A DNA stretch of 64,000 nt, taken from Siphonodentalium dalli (lineage: Eukaryota > Mollusca > Scaphopoda > Gadilida > Siphonodentaliidae). The stretch lies in NCBI GenBank assembly GCA_032622095.1, contig CP136069.1:8014036-8078035 (forward strand), read 5' to 3'. The notes under the pieces were generated by a model. The model worked only from the letters and a program-made list of their open reading frames with translations. It searched no databases and had not been told where the DNA came from. Shown here piece by piece: positions 23,301-36,200 of this stretch. Within the stretch, counting starts at the first letter, position 1; every line of letters begins with the position of its first letter. The translations under genes and the position numbers were made by a program.

Positions 23301-26300
23301 TGGTCATAGCGTGGATGTTCCGTGTTCAAACGTGATCATTTGGCCTTGGTCACCCGTTCGTCGTACCGTGATCACAGCGTGGACGTTCCGTGTTCAAACG
23401 TGATCAGAGCGTGTTCAAACGTGATCAGAGCGTGTTCATAACCGGAACACGATTGAACACGTTTACCCAGACCGTGTTCTTAGCGAGTTCAGATTTTGAA
23501 CACGGAAAAACCACGGAAAAATCGCGCGTGGTCTTCCGTGGACATGTAAAAAACCACGGGCCTTATACTGTATATTATTAATCATTTCATTAAAATCAAT
23601 TTTTCTTGAAGCCACTGTGTGTTGATTTGACTGGAGTCTTAGTTTTGGTTCTTTACAGGCCGAAGTTCTGCTAAAATTTTCAATTGTGGGGGGGGGGGGG
23701 GGTGGGTTCTTTAGAGCCCTATATGGGGAAGTTCTGCTCAAATTTTCAATTGTTGATGACTGGTCAGTTACAAGTGAACACATAGTCCAGGCACATTAGA
23801 CATGGAAGTGGAAAAGTAAGGAAATAAATCGGGGAAAGCTGATTTTTTTTATATTATTTTGGCCATAACTAATTAATTAATTAATTGATCTACACAGAAT
23901 TTGAACCACTCCGAAAAATCAAGATATCTCAAAAAGCTCAACTCGGATTTTAGGGGACTTTTGTTCATAAACATGTGCTTATTGATCCCTGAAAAAATCA
24001 GCTTTCCCCGATTTTTTGCACTAGTGAACCCTTATGTGCCTGGACTAACAAGTAAGCTGACAATGATTAGATCACAAGATCAAATGGACCAACTGATTAA
24101 AACAACAATCACTTTCAAAACAAACTCACACCTTCACTGTGAATGCCATGAGTAACAATCACTTTATTGCATCTTAAATGTGAATGCCCATAATAACCAT
24201 CACTTTATTGACTTTATTAACAATAAATATTCATAGAAATATATAAGATACAAATAAGATACAAATAAGAAATTAAAATAGTGACCTTCAGTTTTATAGA
24301 TTGACAATATATTTTTTTTCATTTTTTTTATTAAGTCAGGTTGAAACAAATCTAAAACATTTTTGAAGCAATAACATAAATAAAACAAACAATATTCTAT
24401 TATCAATGTTCTATTCTACTAATATATTTAATAAATATAACCAAGGTCCCAGTTAGCCAAAGGTCCCAGTTAGCCAAGGTCCCAGTTGGTCATGGTCCCA
24501 GTTAGCCAAGGTCCCAGTTAGCCCAAGGTCCCAGTTAGCCAAGGTCCCAGTTAGCTGACATTCGCCGCGGTGTACATGCCGTCCGGCCGTTGTGTACTTG
24601 TCGTTCTGCCGCGGTGTATTTGCAGTTCGGCCGTGGTGTACTTGCTGTTCGGCTGCGAGTTACTTGCATTTTTAGAATGATGTTGAAAAACACAGAGGGC
24701 ACTGTAAATGTGGTTTGATTGAGCCCATTGTTCAACTACTATCAGCCAGACGGCCAATTATGTTTGAATCCACCGGTCCGGGGCTGGCCAGACCACCACA
24801 GACGGGATGAAGAGAGAGAAGTTAAAGAAGAAGACACCGTCGCGCCGCCACAGGGACGCCGACAGGAAGGCCAGGTGGATACGGGGAACTGAGAGATGCC
24901 CAGTTCCCCCTCCCACCTGGTCCTGGTACAACTACCATCAGCGGAGATGACAGGGACGCCGATGTCACCCTGACTTTGTGGTCAGAATGGAGACTTTGCC
25001 ACCACTACCACCGTCTCCAAACCCGGATGCAGCAGAGGACTACAATCCACCGACACCGAAACCTCCGGTGTCCCCCGACTGCATCGCGGAAGAGGAGCAG
25101 GAATCACCACCCCCCCCCCCCCCCCCCTGCTCCTGTCGAAGATGGTGGAACTCAACACGAAAAGTTCATGGAAGAACACCAAAGGTACATGAAAGAACAA
25201 CAAGAGATAGCGAGAGAATACGACAAACACATGAAAGAACAACAAGAGATAGCGAGAGAATACGACAAACACATGAAAGAACAACAAGAGATAGCGAGAG
25301 AATACGACAAACACATGAAAGAACAACAAGAGATAGCGAGAGAATACGACAAACACATGAAAGAACAACAAGAGATAGCGAGAGAATACGACAAACACAT
25401 GAAAGAACAACAACAACAACTCAAATTTCTTATACAACAATGACAACAACAGACATCTCCACCATCTTCGACGAAAAAACCTAATCCAAGGAAAAATAAC
25501 ATCTAAAATAGGTTTTTTTTTTGTAGCTTGATTCATAAATAAAGGCAAAAATATGAGGGGTTAAGGAAATGGCTATTCGGCCCTTTCGAAGATCCCGGGG
25601 TTAGCACCCCCCAAACCACTCCCTTAGTGTCATAATCCATCCTGATTAGAAGAGGTCCCCGCTGATAATTATTAGGTGACATGGATGTGTGATGTTACTG
25701 ACAACGAGCTGCCTATCGATTTTAATAGCACATGTCTATAGCACATGTCTATTTGAGAAGTAAACATTGGAATGCCCGTGCACAAGTGACAGCTTTGTCA
25801 TTTGAAAATTGACTCATCAGTCTGTCAACATTCCCAGAGAATGGGAATAATTTAATCTCGGTAATGGTGTCAAAGTACCACATTAGAAAAAAATATTGGT
25901 AAGCTCCTCCCACAGCCAACCAATTAGAGCAGAGAATAAAATCTCACAAACTACATTATAATCCTTGATAATTGACGGTGTATGTCGATGTGATAGCATG
26001 AGATCGATGCATGACTTTATTTTTTATATTTGCCAATTCATAAGTTCTATTATCGTTGAAGCAGTGTGGTCAAAGATAAATGTGGTTAGTCAAAATGACC
26101 ACGAAGTCCAGATTATGTATGGACTTAAATTTCCTTTAATTAAAAATACTAACCTTCGTATATTACTACATAAAATACTAGTTTTAAACTGAAAAAAGAC
26201 AATACATACCAGAAATCTAACCCCAGTGTACATGCCATTCGGACGTGGTGTAGTTGCCGTTTGGCTGCGGTGTACTTGCCATTCGGCCACGGTGCTCGAC

Positions 26301-29300
26301 TGCAGTTACAAACTCTGACATCGCGGTCGAACGGCAAATACACCGTGGTGGCAATGGACACTTGTTTTGTCCAGCGGGGTACATTTTGTTTGAACTATGT
26401 TCACAGTCACACTCACAGCCTCAGTTGGTTAGTCAGGTGACCTGTTGAGTTTATAGATTATAGATACTATTTGCAAAGCAGTGCCATGAATCTCTACTCT
26501 GGCTAACGCCTGTAGATATCATATTCCACCAGTACAAAACCTGGGAACTTTTTGAAGTTTTGACAGGGATCCTTATAACATGGGGAATATATTTCTTAAT
26601 TATTTATCTGTTTCTTGATAATGTACTTCATTGTAGGTGAAGGTCCCAACTCTAAATTGTATGCTTTTCTGTGACTTCTGTGAGCTGATTTTTGAAATAA
26701 ACATACAATAAATTACCCAGTTTCAAATTCCATAATTGCAAGAAAAGCAAAGCAAAATTATTCACAAAGTCACTTAAATAATGAAATTTGGAGTTGGGAC
26801 CTTCACCTACAGTGAATTACTTTACTAAGTAACAGATAATAACAAAGCAATATATTCTCTATATATGTTATTTTTTCGAATTTATAAGGTTCCCTGTCAA
26901 AACTTCAAAAAGTTCCCAGGTTTTATACTTGTGGAATATGAAGACTACAGGCATTAGCCAGAGTAGAGATTCATGGCATGATCCAGGGTAATACGTAGTT
27001 TACACATACGCAAACAAGCCTTTACAAGGACGATCTACGGGAAAAAAAATTATTCGACGAGATAAGAAAAATCAGCCCGAACTTCAGGAGCAAACCAGAC
27101 AATATTATAAAACCTGGTCGTTAATAACAGATACATTAACGAAGTGTTCTTATACAATTCTACATAGGCTACATTAATTCAACACACAACAGGCATTTAA
27201 ATATTGCACCACCAAACATTTCGTTCGAGCAAAGTCCTTGCAGTATAACTATTTTCTCGTTTGTGCCAAATTCTAAGCAATATATGGGGAGAATTTTGTA
27301 ATTGATATAAACTAATTTAATCTGATATAAAGAATGACAAATTATGATCAAGTTTTTGATGTGTCTGTCATTTGCAGATTGAGGTCCCCAGAGGGTTAAT
27401 TTAGTGATGCTACCCCGCACAGCAGGCTGCCATCACCAAATTCACCCTCTGGGGACCTCATTCTGCATGGCCTCATCTGCTATGGGAGACATAGACTCAG
27501 ATTGACCAAATGGTGAATATTATGATGTACTCCCATTGGGAACCTCCATTATGCAATGTGTCGTCTGCCAATTTGGGGATACATAGCAACTACTAGTAAC
27601 CTAGAAAAGAAACAGAATCCAAATTAAAAAATTTCTGTAGAAATTTGATAATAAATAAACTTTCCAAAGAAGATGAGGCCTAAACATTGAGGTCCCCAGA
27701 GGGTGAATTTAGTGATGCTAGCCTCTGGGAACCTCATTCTGCAAATTACAGGCTCCTTATTCTCAGGCCTGTGCATAGTATAAATTATTTGTGCTGACAT
27801 GCAAATCATATGGAGATGGAGCTCACAATATTTTTATGCTGAAGCAGATATCATTTGTATAAATGCATCGTATTTATGTGTAAATAAATTATGATTCATC
27901 GCAAATCATTTGCACTTCAGGTTAACTACATAGAAATATGTGGGTAGGGTGACGGCAAACACTGATATTTTTAATATGAGCCTTGGTGCCACTTGGATAA
28001 ATTTTTGTATTTTTCAGGATGTGAAAACGTTCCTTGGTTATGCTGGGTCTAACGTGTTAGATGTTAAATTGGAACCAAGTTTGAGTCAGGGTAAGTATGT
28101 GTCACTATCATGGTGAATGTGTTATGTTTTAAAAGGACCTCTTGGAATTGGTAAACAAAGACAATATTTTATAAAATTATATTTTTATTATAACGATAAT
28201 AATTAATTATTCCCCGTTCAGCGACCACCCTGCCTTCCCGAGTCGGGTATTAATTTGTTTCAGAAATATAATTCTCATAGCTAATCATATTTATGCGATA
28301 TATTTGTACTACATTGTAGTTATACCCCCCGCAACGAAGTTAGGGGGGGGGTATACTGGAGTCAGCTCGTCTGTCCGTCCGTCCATCCGTCCGTGGACAC
28401 AGATTTGTCCGGAGTTTTACTCAGTCGTTTTTTGATCAATTTCCTTGAAACTTGGCACAGACATCAACCACCATGGGAACCTGTGCACATGTGATTATGA
28501 CGTCTGTCGGACCTTTTTTGGTGGAGTTATCCCCAGGCCTCAGCCTAGGGGTTCAGAACAGGGAGACTTGAAGTCTCCCTCCAGGAAATTTAGGGAGACT
28601 TCAGGAAATTTAGGGAGACTTCAGGGAGAAGTGGAGACTACCGAAAATTGACAATTTTCAACTATCGCTTTATTTTATAACATCAATACAAAATTTAAAA
28701 ACATAAAATAAGAAATAAAACTAAAAAAATTTGACTTTATCTGAAATTAGCCTAATTGTTATTTTACATTTAAATTTTTTGGAAATGTTTTGTGTAGCTA
28801 TCATTTAAGCAAGACAATTATCAAGTTACAGTAGTAGTTAATTTTTTAACTAAATGGAAGAAGTATTATTTCCTAGACTGCAGCCTGGAAGATACGTTTG
28901 TAGTATTGACTATTGTCAGATTGTACAGTCTGAATCATGATGCATGTAAATTGTAAGTTGTAACTTTGAAAGTTTAATTTGGTCACGGCTGTAATGTGGG
29001 TGTCCGCTAAAATAAACAATAAGGATTAACTAACAAAGGAGTTGCAAAAGCTTTTAGTTTTATTGCTAAAGCTTTTATTAATTAATGGCCTCCCTTAATT
29101 AATGCCAACATCACTGGTATAATCCGATTAAAGCAATAAACTTGACATTTATTTATTTACGGAAGCGGTCTCTTCCGTCAAAAAGTGTGACGCGGTCTCT
29201 TCAAAAAGTGCAACGCGTTACCGAAACGAACTTCCGAAGCGCCTGGTACATACTCTAATAATGTCGTATTTGTTTTATATCTGAAATGCGGGACAGCGGT

Positions 29301-30231
29301 CTTTTAAGTTAATTAAAACATTATTTGTGACACTCACGATGGTCAATAACAACACAGATGCTAAGTTGCTAACATCTCATCGTGTTTTCAGCGTGTCAAA
29401 ACATTCGTGATTAACATTCATTGCCGCAAAGGGAACAACGGCGTACTGAATAACAACACAAAATAATAGGTCATATTTTATTTTAAACACTTGGGACTTT
29501 GTCTCTGCATCGTCCGTTTCTTTTTGGGATGGCCGCCACAATTCATCTATATACGGACATGTCTGGGAAAAAAACTAGAAACAAAATTAAGAAAAAAAAA
29601 AGCAAAAAAAATTAAGAAAAATTGAAGGCGACTTCGATTTCGCCTTAGAGCGACGATAGGGCGAAGTCAGCGACAGTAAGGCGAAAATCTCGCCTGAGTC
29701 GCCTTGTGAGCTGAGGCCTGGTTATCCCCCTTTTTCGACTTAGAAATATTTTGCAACATGTATAGTTTTGTCCGAGCTTTTATTCCTACATTTTTCGGTC
29801 AATTTTTTAAAAACATGACACAGATATTTAGTACCATGGGAACTTGTGCACCTGCGATTATTTTTTGGTGGAGTTATCCCCATTTTTTTACTTAGAAACT
29901 TTTTTGCAACATGCATAATTTTGTCCGAGCTTTTATTCCTACGTTTTTCGGTCAAAGTTTTTAATCTTGGCACTGATATTAAGTACCATGGGAACCTGTG
30001 CACCTGCGATTATGACGTCTGTCCGACATTTTTGGTGTGGAGTTATTCCCCTTTTTCGACTTAGAAATATTTTGCAACATGTATACTTTTGTCCGAGCTT
30101 TTATTCCTACATTTTTTGGTCAATAGGTTTAAGATTAGGGTTATGGTTGTACACCTGCAATGGGAACTGTTATTTTATTATTTTAACTAAATGTTTACTG
30201 ACATGTGAAACATCTTAGTATTTTAAAAACA

Positions 30232-30263
<32 letters not shown>

Positions 30264-33200
30264 ATCCTTAGTAGAGCTGGGACAGTTACGGGTTTTTCGT
30301 GACCGGTTATGAACGGCAAAAAAACGCGGTTAATCGCATATTATAGGTACTATTATGGGTGGGTAAGCCCAGTATGCAGAACGGCGATGATTGTGATGCT
30401 CACTGACATGGTAAGTTTGAGAACGGCTCCTGCCCATTATACAAAGAAGTTGTCACCCATGACACACATAATCACATATCTAATTAAGTACACATCTTCA
30501 ATGTCATTCCCCTGTGAGGCTGTGTTGTGTTCATTTATTGTCCTTGTAACATTACTCCATCGCCATCGGGATATGTGATTGGGCGGGAAGCTGAACACAC
30601 CGACACGGAAGTGACGACTAGAAAGGTTTAATATACATTCCGGAATATTTTATTGATTATTCCGCAATTTCCGGTAGCTGAGTGGGCGAACAATTATTAT
30701 TTATTCTTAATTAGCTAATTAGCACCCTTCCCGTGAGTGACAACTGACATGTTATCAACGCCCACCCGATTGACCCAAGCAGACAACTCCGTCGGCTTCA
30801 TATCAAAGTGAAAACGACATGCCGGCGTGGCACTGAATACAAGTCATGCGATGTGACAATGTTGTAAGATGCTGACCCTTTGATGTTTCGTTTTGACGTC
30901 GGCAGGCTGTTAAATGTAGCCTTCAAAGAGCCGACACACCGCGTTTGATGTTGTTCCGTCAATCTCGGATTCATTTTAATTGACGGAGACAGATTAACCC
31001 TCTTATAGCCAGTTATAGCTGACCATCACAGTGATCATACACTATAATAGTGATGTTACGGTTAACCGACCACAGCAAATCCGTGACCGGTCACGGCCAT
31101 AGTTGGTGGTTAACCGGTTAACCGCATAACCGTCCCAGCTCTAATCCTTAGTCCCATTGGGGCAGTCGCACCTCTAGTTTGTGTCTGTAATCTGGGTGTC
31201 AGAAAAATTGTATGTTTTGAAACTGAGCAAATGATTCGAGTTGAATGATGTGTGTGGATGGAGCTGAATTGATTATATTATAAATATTTACTGTGTAACA
31301 CACAACGAGCTTGTCTCATCCTTCGTCTAGTAAATTATGTAATCAACATTGAGCCTTAGTGTCTCTCCTGACCCTAGAGTTACATAATATTATCTCATGA
31401 GTGTCCCTAAGTCGTAATAAGTCTCAGCCACGTTATATATGTATATTAGGGAGCAAGGGGTGTAATTGGGAACTTTTGGAATTAGCAAACAAAGTCAATA
31501 TTTCATTAAAGTTAATCATCTGTGATTCAAGCCATAAATTCAAACAACTAACCATCATTACCGTGTAAGAATGGCATCAAACTTGTCAATGCATTGCTTT
31601 ATTTTCCAAACAAGGGATAAAATGGCACTATATTTTCCAAAATTCATTAAAGTGATGTGAAACACTCCGGTAGGGTGACCAAATAGAAATTGAGAATAAT
31701 CTTAAAGTGATGTGAAACACTCCGGTAGGGTGACCAAATAGAAATTGAGAATAATCTTAAAGTGATGTGAAACACTCCGGTAGGGTGACCAAATAGAAAT
31801 TGAGAATAATCTTAAAGTGATGTGAAACACTCCGGTAGGGTGGTCAAATAAAATGGAGAATAATCTTAAAGTGATGTGAAACACTCCGGTAGGGTGACCA
31901 AATAGAAATTGAGAATAATCTTAAAGTGATGTGAAACACTCTGGTAGGGTGACCAAATAGAAATTGAGAATAATCTTAAAGTGATGTGAAACACTCCGGT
32001 AGGGTGACCAAATAGAAATTGAGAATAATCTTAAAGTGATGTGAAACACTCTGGTAGGGTGACCAAATAGAAATTGAGAATAATCTTAAAGTGATGTGAA
32101 ACACTCTGGTAGGGTGACCAAATAGAAATTGAGAATAATCTTGCTGAAAGAATCCAAATTGATGATACACACCGTCATTCTAATATATTAATTAAATGCA
32201 ATGACTCTTGATGGCAAAATCATTTGTGTTAGATTATCGCCAATAGTTGTGTCCTGATTTGAGATGGAAATATATACAATCGGGTGTAGTTCAGACGATG
32301 TTTTCTATGGAAAGGGTATGGTCGATTGCTTTGAAATTTTCCGCGATGTTAGTAGAATGCTACATTTCCCATGTTGGCTTAGCACCTGAGCACTAACTTA
32401 TCAATTTCACGCACCCAAACAAGTCCATAATATGTCTTTAAAATTAAACATTGCACAAGAAACGTTTTGAGGGTGATATAAGTCAACTTTCAAGTATGTC
32501 TGCAACACAAACATATTATTCAGCTAAATTTGTAAGCATATACAAGTAATGCTCTAAATAATCGACTTCTTAACCACAGCAGAATTATGGGTAACTTTTC
32601 AGGATTTAGATGGAAATATGGCTTGTTGCCATTCATCGGAAATCTTTCAGTGAGAGCTTTCCGATGAATGGCAACAAACCATATTTCCGACTAAATCCTG
32701 AAAAGTTACCCATAATTCTGCTGTGGTTAAGGAGTCGATTATTTAAGGCATTACTGTATTTGGCAACTGGAAAAATAAGAAATGTTGTATGAATTTTGTT
32801 TGTTTATCTTTTTTCAGCTTTAGTCACATTTGAGAACGGTCTTGAAGCAGACGACGTTGTTCAGAGCTTGAATCATACGAAGCTGAATGATGTGAATGTT
32901 GAGATATCATTTGTCCCATCAGGCAGAATGGTGTGTGTGACACAGCTCCCGCTAGATTTCACAGACCAGGAATTCCGAAATCTGATGTCTGGTCACGGCA
33001 CGGTCACTAAATGCTTCATGATGTGTGATGAGATTACAGGTTAGTGTAGCAATGTTTTCTATAGACCAAGTTTTCCTTGCAGCTTTAAAAAAAACTACCA
33101 ATAGTGTGAATAAGTCGGTTTGCAGGTGGGCATCTACAGATGTTGATAGCGCAAGATAACTGACAAATTTCAACTGATTTAGTTGATATTTGGTATATGA

Positions 33201-36200
33201 GTTTTCGAGTTCCAAAATCTACCAGGTCCGCCTACTTCTGGCAGAGCTACGACCCTTAATTAGTTGATTTTCGTGAATTTTTATCACAATGGCATAATTT
33301 TTGTGTATGATAGCCAGTTACAATTAATGCATTTTCAATCCAAGTCCATGTTTGGTATAGCTACCGCAACTCGATCCTGCATCTCTAATGCGATTCTTGT
33401 TGTAGAATATTTTGCCAAGTGAATTTATTATTTACCAAATTCCCTTTTATGTTGTCAATTAAACCGAAAGTATTGGAACATAGATTATTATGTTTCAACA
33501 ATTTTTCAAATGGCGTTTTTTTTAGGTCAAGGTTTTAGACTGATGGAGTTTTTGCATTTATTATCTCGTCCAATTGGAGTCAATCGAGTACAAACGTTGG
33601 GATTTGTTTACCCTGTGCCAATGCATTCTCTTATATATGCGAGTCGACCATAGGTCGCCTCGCATATATAAGAGAATGCATTGGCCTAACATTTTTTTAT
33701 CATGTTTTTTAAATAAATGTTTCTTACAATTTTTAGGACATAAAATAAAAAAACATCCATTACCCTGCAGGGCGCCCCACACATATATAGAGGCACATAG
33801 AAGAGTGTCGTCTGCTCATGTTTGTCTGGGGCTCTGTATGGGTGAAATTATAAAATTGTTAAAGAATACAAGAAAAAATATTTCTGGTTGAGATTTTTAA
33901 AGGTACTTAATCCGATCCGATGAAGAGCACACTTGTTCCTTTGGTCCATTATGATAGTGTGATATTTTCCCATTGCAACAGATTATGCCACCCTTTTTAT
34001 GTTTACCCATACCATAGTATGGTAAACATAGTGTCGTTGCCCGGATTGACCACTCGTCGTTAGTCCGTCCGTCTGTCCGTCTGTCTGTCTGTCTGTCGAC
34101 ACTTTACGCATGGTGCGATAACTCGAACATTTTATATCTGATCGGAACCAAATTTTGTATGTGAATTTGTCAGCACCAAATACAGATCGAGTTCAAATAT
34201 GGGTTCGATCCGAGTTTTATTCACGGAGTTATGGCCCTTTTTCGACTTAGAATTCATGCATGCTACCATAACTCAAAAAATTTTTATCTGATCAGAATCA
34301 AATTTGGTATGCAAGTTTCTCGGACCAAAATACAGATCGAGTTCGAATATGGGTTTGATCCGATATTTTTCAATGGAGTTATGGCCCTTTTTCGACTTAG
34401 AATTCATGCATGCTGCCATAACTCAATTTTTTTTTATCTGATCGGAACCAAATTTGGTATGCGAGTTTCTCAACTCAAAATACAGATCGAGTTTGAATAT
34501 GGGTTATATCCAACATTTTATACCAGAGTTATGGCCCTTTTTCAACTAAGAATTGAACAGATAACCATAGCAGTCTACAATTAATTACCAGTGGTATCAG
34601 TTTAGCTCTCAGAGCAGTAAATCTGTATTATGGGAATTAGAGTTATTTTTTACTCCCATGTTTATGATGACACACTCCTCACCTGTATAGTTTTTGGTAT
34701 CGATCGGTTGATCGGTTTAGAAATTATTAACACTTTGCATCCGCACATAGGCATGAGCTATCCGATGCTGTAACCAAATTATTTTTTGTCCGATTGTTTT
34801 CATATTTGATATGTAGGTTTATAATGACACACCCCTCACCTGTATAGTTTTTGGTATCGATCGGTTGATCGGTTTAGAAAATAATTAACCCTGCACACAA
34901 ATGCTATCTGATCCATCTAAGTCAAACTGTTTTCTTCTGATATGCCTCATATTTCTTACCAAGGTTTTTCTTAGCACGTTCTTTATCTGTATGGTTTTTG
35001 GTATCGTTTAATTAACCCTTTTCAATCTTATTTTTACTTAGAACTCAAAACATTTTTCATCTGATCTACACCAAATTTGGTACATGTGGTCCTCACCCCG
35101 AAATACAGATCAAGTTCAAATTTGGGTTTGATCCGATATATTTTAACAGAGTTATGGCCCTTTATAATTCAAGTAATTTACTACCTATTGTATATGCCCT
35201 GTGAGAATTTAAGACAAACAACTTTACACAGTAATCTGCTTTATTGGGATCAGAAAATGACACTGGATACTCTTTGCTAAACCACTGCTGCTCCCAGAGC
35301 TGTCAAATTTAAGTGATTGATGATACTTTACTCCAGTTTGTGTGCAATAGTAATTTAACCCAACCTGTTGAAACATGTTCATGGCATTAATACAAATAGT
35401 CCATTGTCCATGTGACACTGTTGTCTTATCTTGAGAAAACAATTTATCCACACATTAGTTCCATCATATGATGTCATTGAAAATGATTAACACTCTCCAC
35501 ACATCATATGTTCATTCTCCTATTCTATGTCCAGGTTGATCGTGATCCACTTTTCACTTGCATGTATTTCAGGATTAAAATTAACCTATTCCATAGACAC
35601 ATAATATCTGATACGCAGATTTTAAATTATCTCTTTCGCCTTAGGCCAGGTTCACTGAGAATTTCTATTAATTATAAGCCACCAATTGAATATTCATCAT
35701 TTGAGGATATATCTTATTTTGAAATTCCCTCTATTGCATTTGGGCTGCAGGATAATAATAATGGTTCTGGTATTCTTGAAGCTGACTTTTTGGTCAAATA
35801 TTTTTCACCCAATCACTTTTATAATCTCATTCAGGTTGATTGTGATACATTCTTCATGCGTATAGATTTTGGTATTGATTGAATGGTTTTGAGAATATTA
35901 ACCCAATATTTAATAATATTTCTGCTGTTACAGACATTGTATCTTTCCAATGATCAGCTTAGAATAAAATTAACCATAGGTACATGTATACTGTACGCGA
36001 TCCAATGTTATGACTCTAATATTTTCAATTTGACCCTTCTCATATCTCTCCTTTAGTTATCTGATAATTCTGTATTAAAATATTTTATATCCAACCATTA
36101 TCAATCATATTTAATATCAAGGTCTATACACCCCTCACTTATATAGATGTTCAGGTGTTTGTTGGTCTCTAATCTCAATCATCCCATAACTTTTACTATG

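Larger units (their letters stand above)
14769..23573. mobile_element. Inner TIR element, about 8.8 kb, with CGTGTTCA/CGTGGTCA-rich ends
   Basis: The ends are inverted repeats atacagta-y-aaggcccgtggtttttt, followed in both arms by 'cacggaaaaa' and 'cgcgtggtct'. Subterminal zones of several hundred bases on both sides are packed with cgtggtcatccgtgtt, cgtgttcaaacgtgatcag and relatives. The left end begins where the outer iteron array stops. No target duplication was found. The interior holds 450-bp direct repeats, a later insertion (15380-16634), a BEN-like ORF and a 205-bp tandem repeat. Confidence 0.6.
14509..26381. mobile_element. Outer composite TIR element, about 11.9 kb, in raver intron 1
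   Basis: 27-bp ends taccctgctggacaaaacaa... (14509-14535) recur inverted at 26355-26381 with one mismatch. Inside each end are degenerate 'ccgcggtgtacttgcc'/'gcaactacaccgc' units, and then arrays of aaggtcccagttagcc (right, 24443-24556) or its complement (left, 14631-14765). The right arm is split: the iterons and some spacer units are at 24443-24680 and the terminal units at 26215-26381, with 1.5 kb containing a coiled-coil ORF between. A second pair of inverted ends (14769/23573) lies inside. No perfect target duplication was seen; gcatttat against acattttg is weak. Whether this is one large transposon or a nest is unresolved. Confidence 0.6.
28321..31177 (+). mobile_element. Helentron-like non-autonomous repeat, split by two hAT elements
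   Basis: The 5' end is a palindrome tatacccccc ... ggggggtata, followed by ctgtccgtccgtccatccgt. The body has three to four degenerate units of about 150 bp with 'gtaccatgggaacctgtgca' and 'ttgtccgagcttttattcct'. The 3' end, cagtcgcacctctag followed by T, fits the CTRR-T end of Helitron-type elements. The palindromic 5' end, internal tandem core and small 3' structure resemble bivalve 'pearl' and Helentron-associated elements. The assignment is by architecture only. Two insertions, 28534-29720 and 30272-31143, interrupt it. Confidence 0.55.

Noticed and set aside
24982-25548. Minus-strand 188- and 116-residue frames over the coiled-coil repeat
   Set aside because: Leu/Phe/Val- and Cys/Ser-rich translations are complements of the 42-bp repeat encoding MKEQQEIAREYDKH on the + strand, with no independent start or domain.
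31702-32170. Minus-strand frames with CFTSL and FSISIWSPYRSVSHHF repeats
   Set aside because: Product of the 55-bp tandem array; 55 is not divisible by three and the frame cycles.
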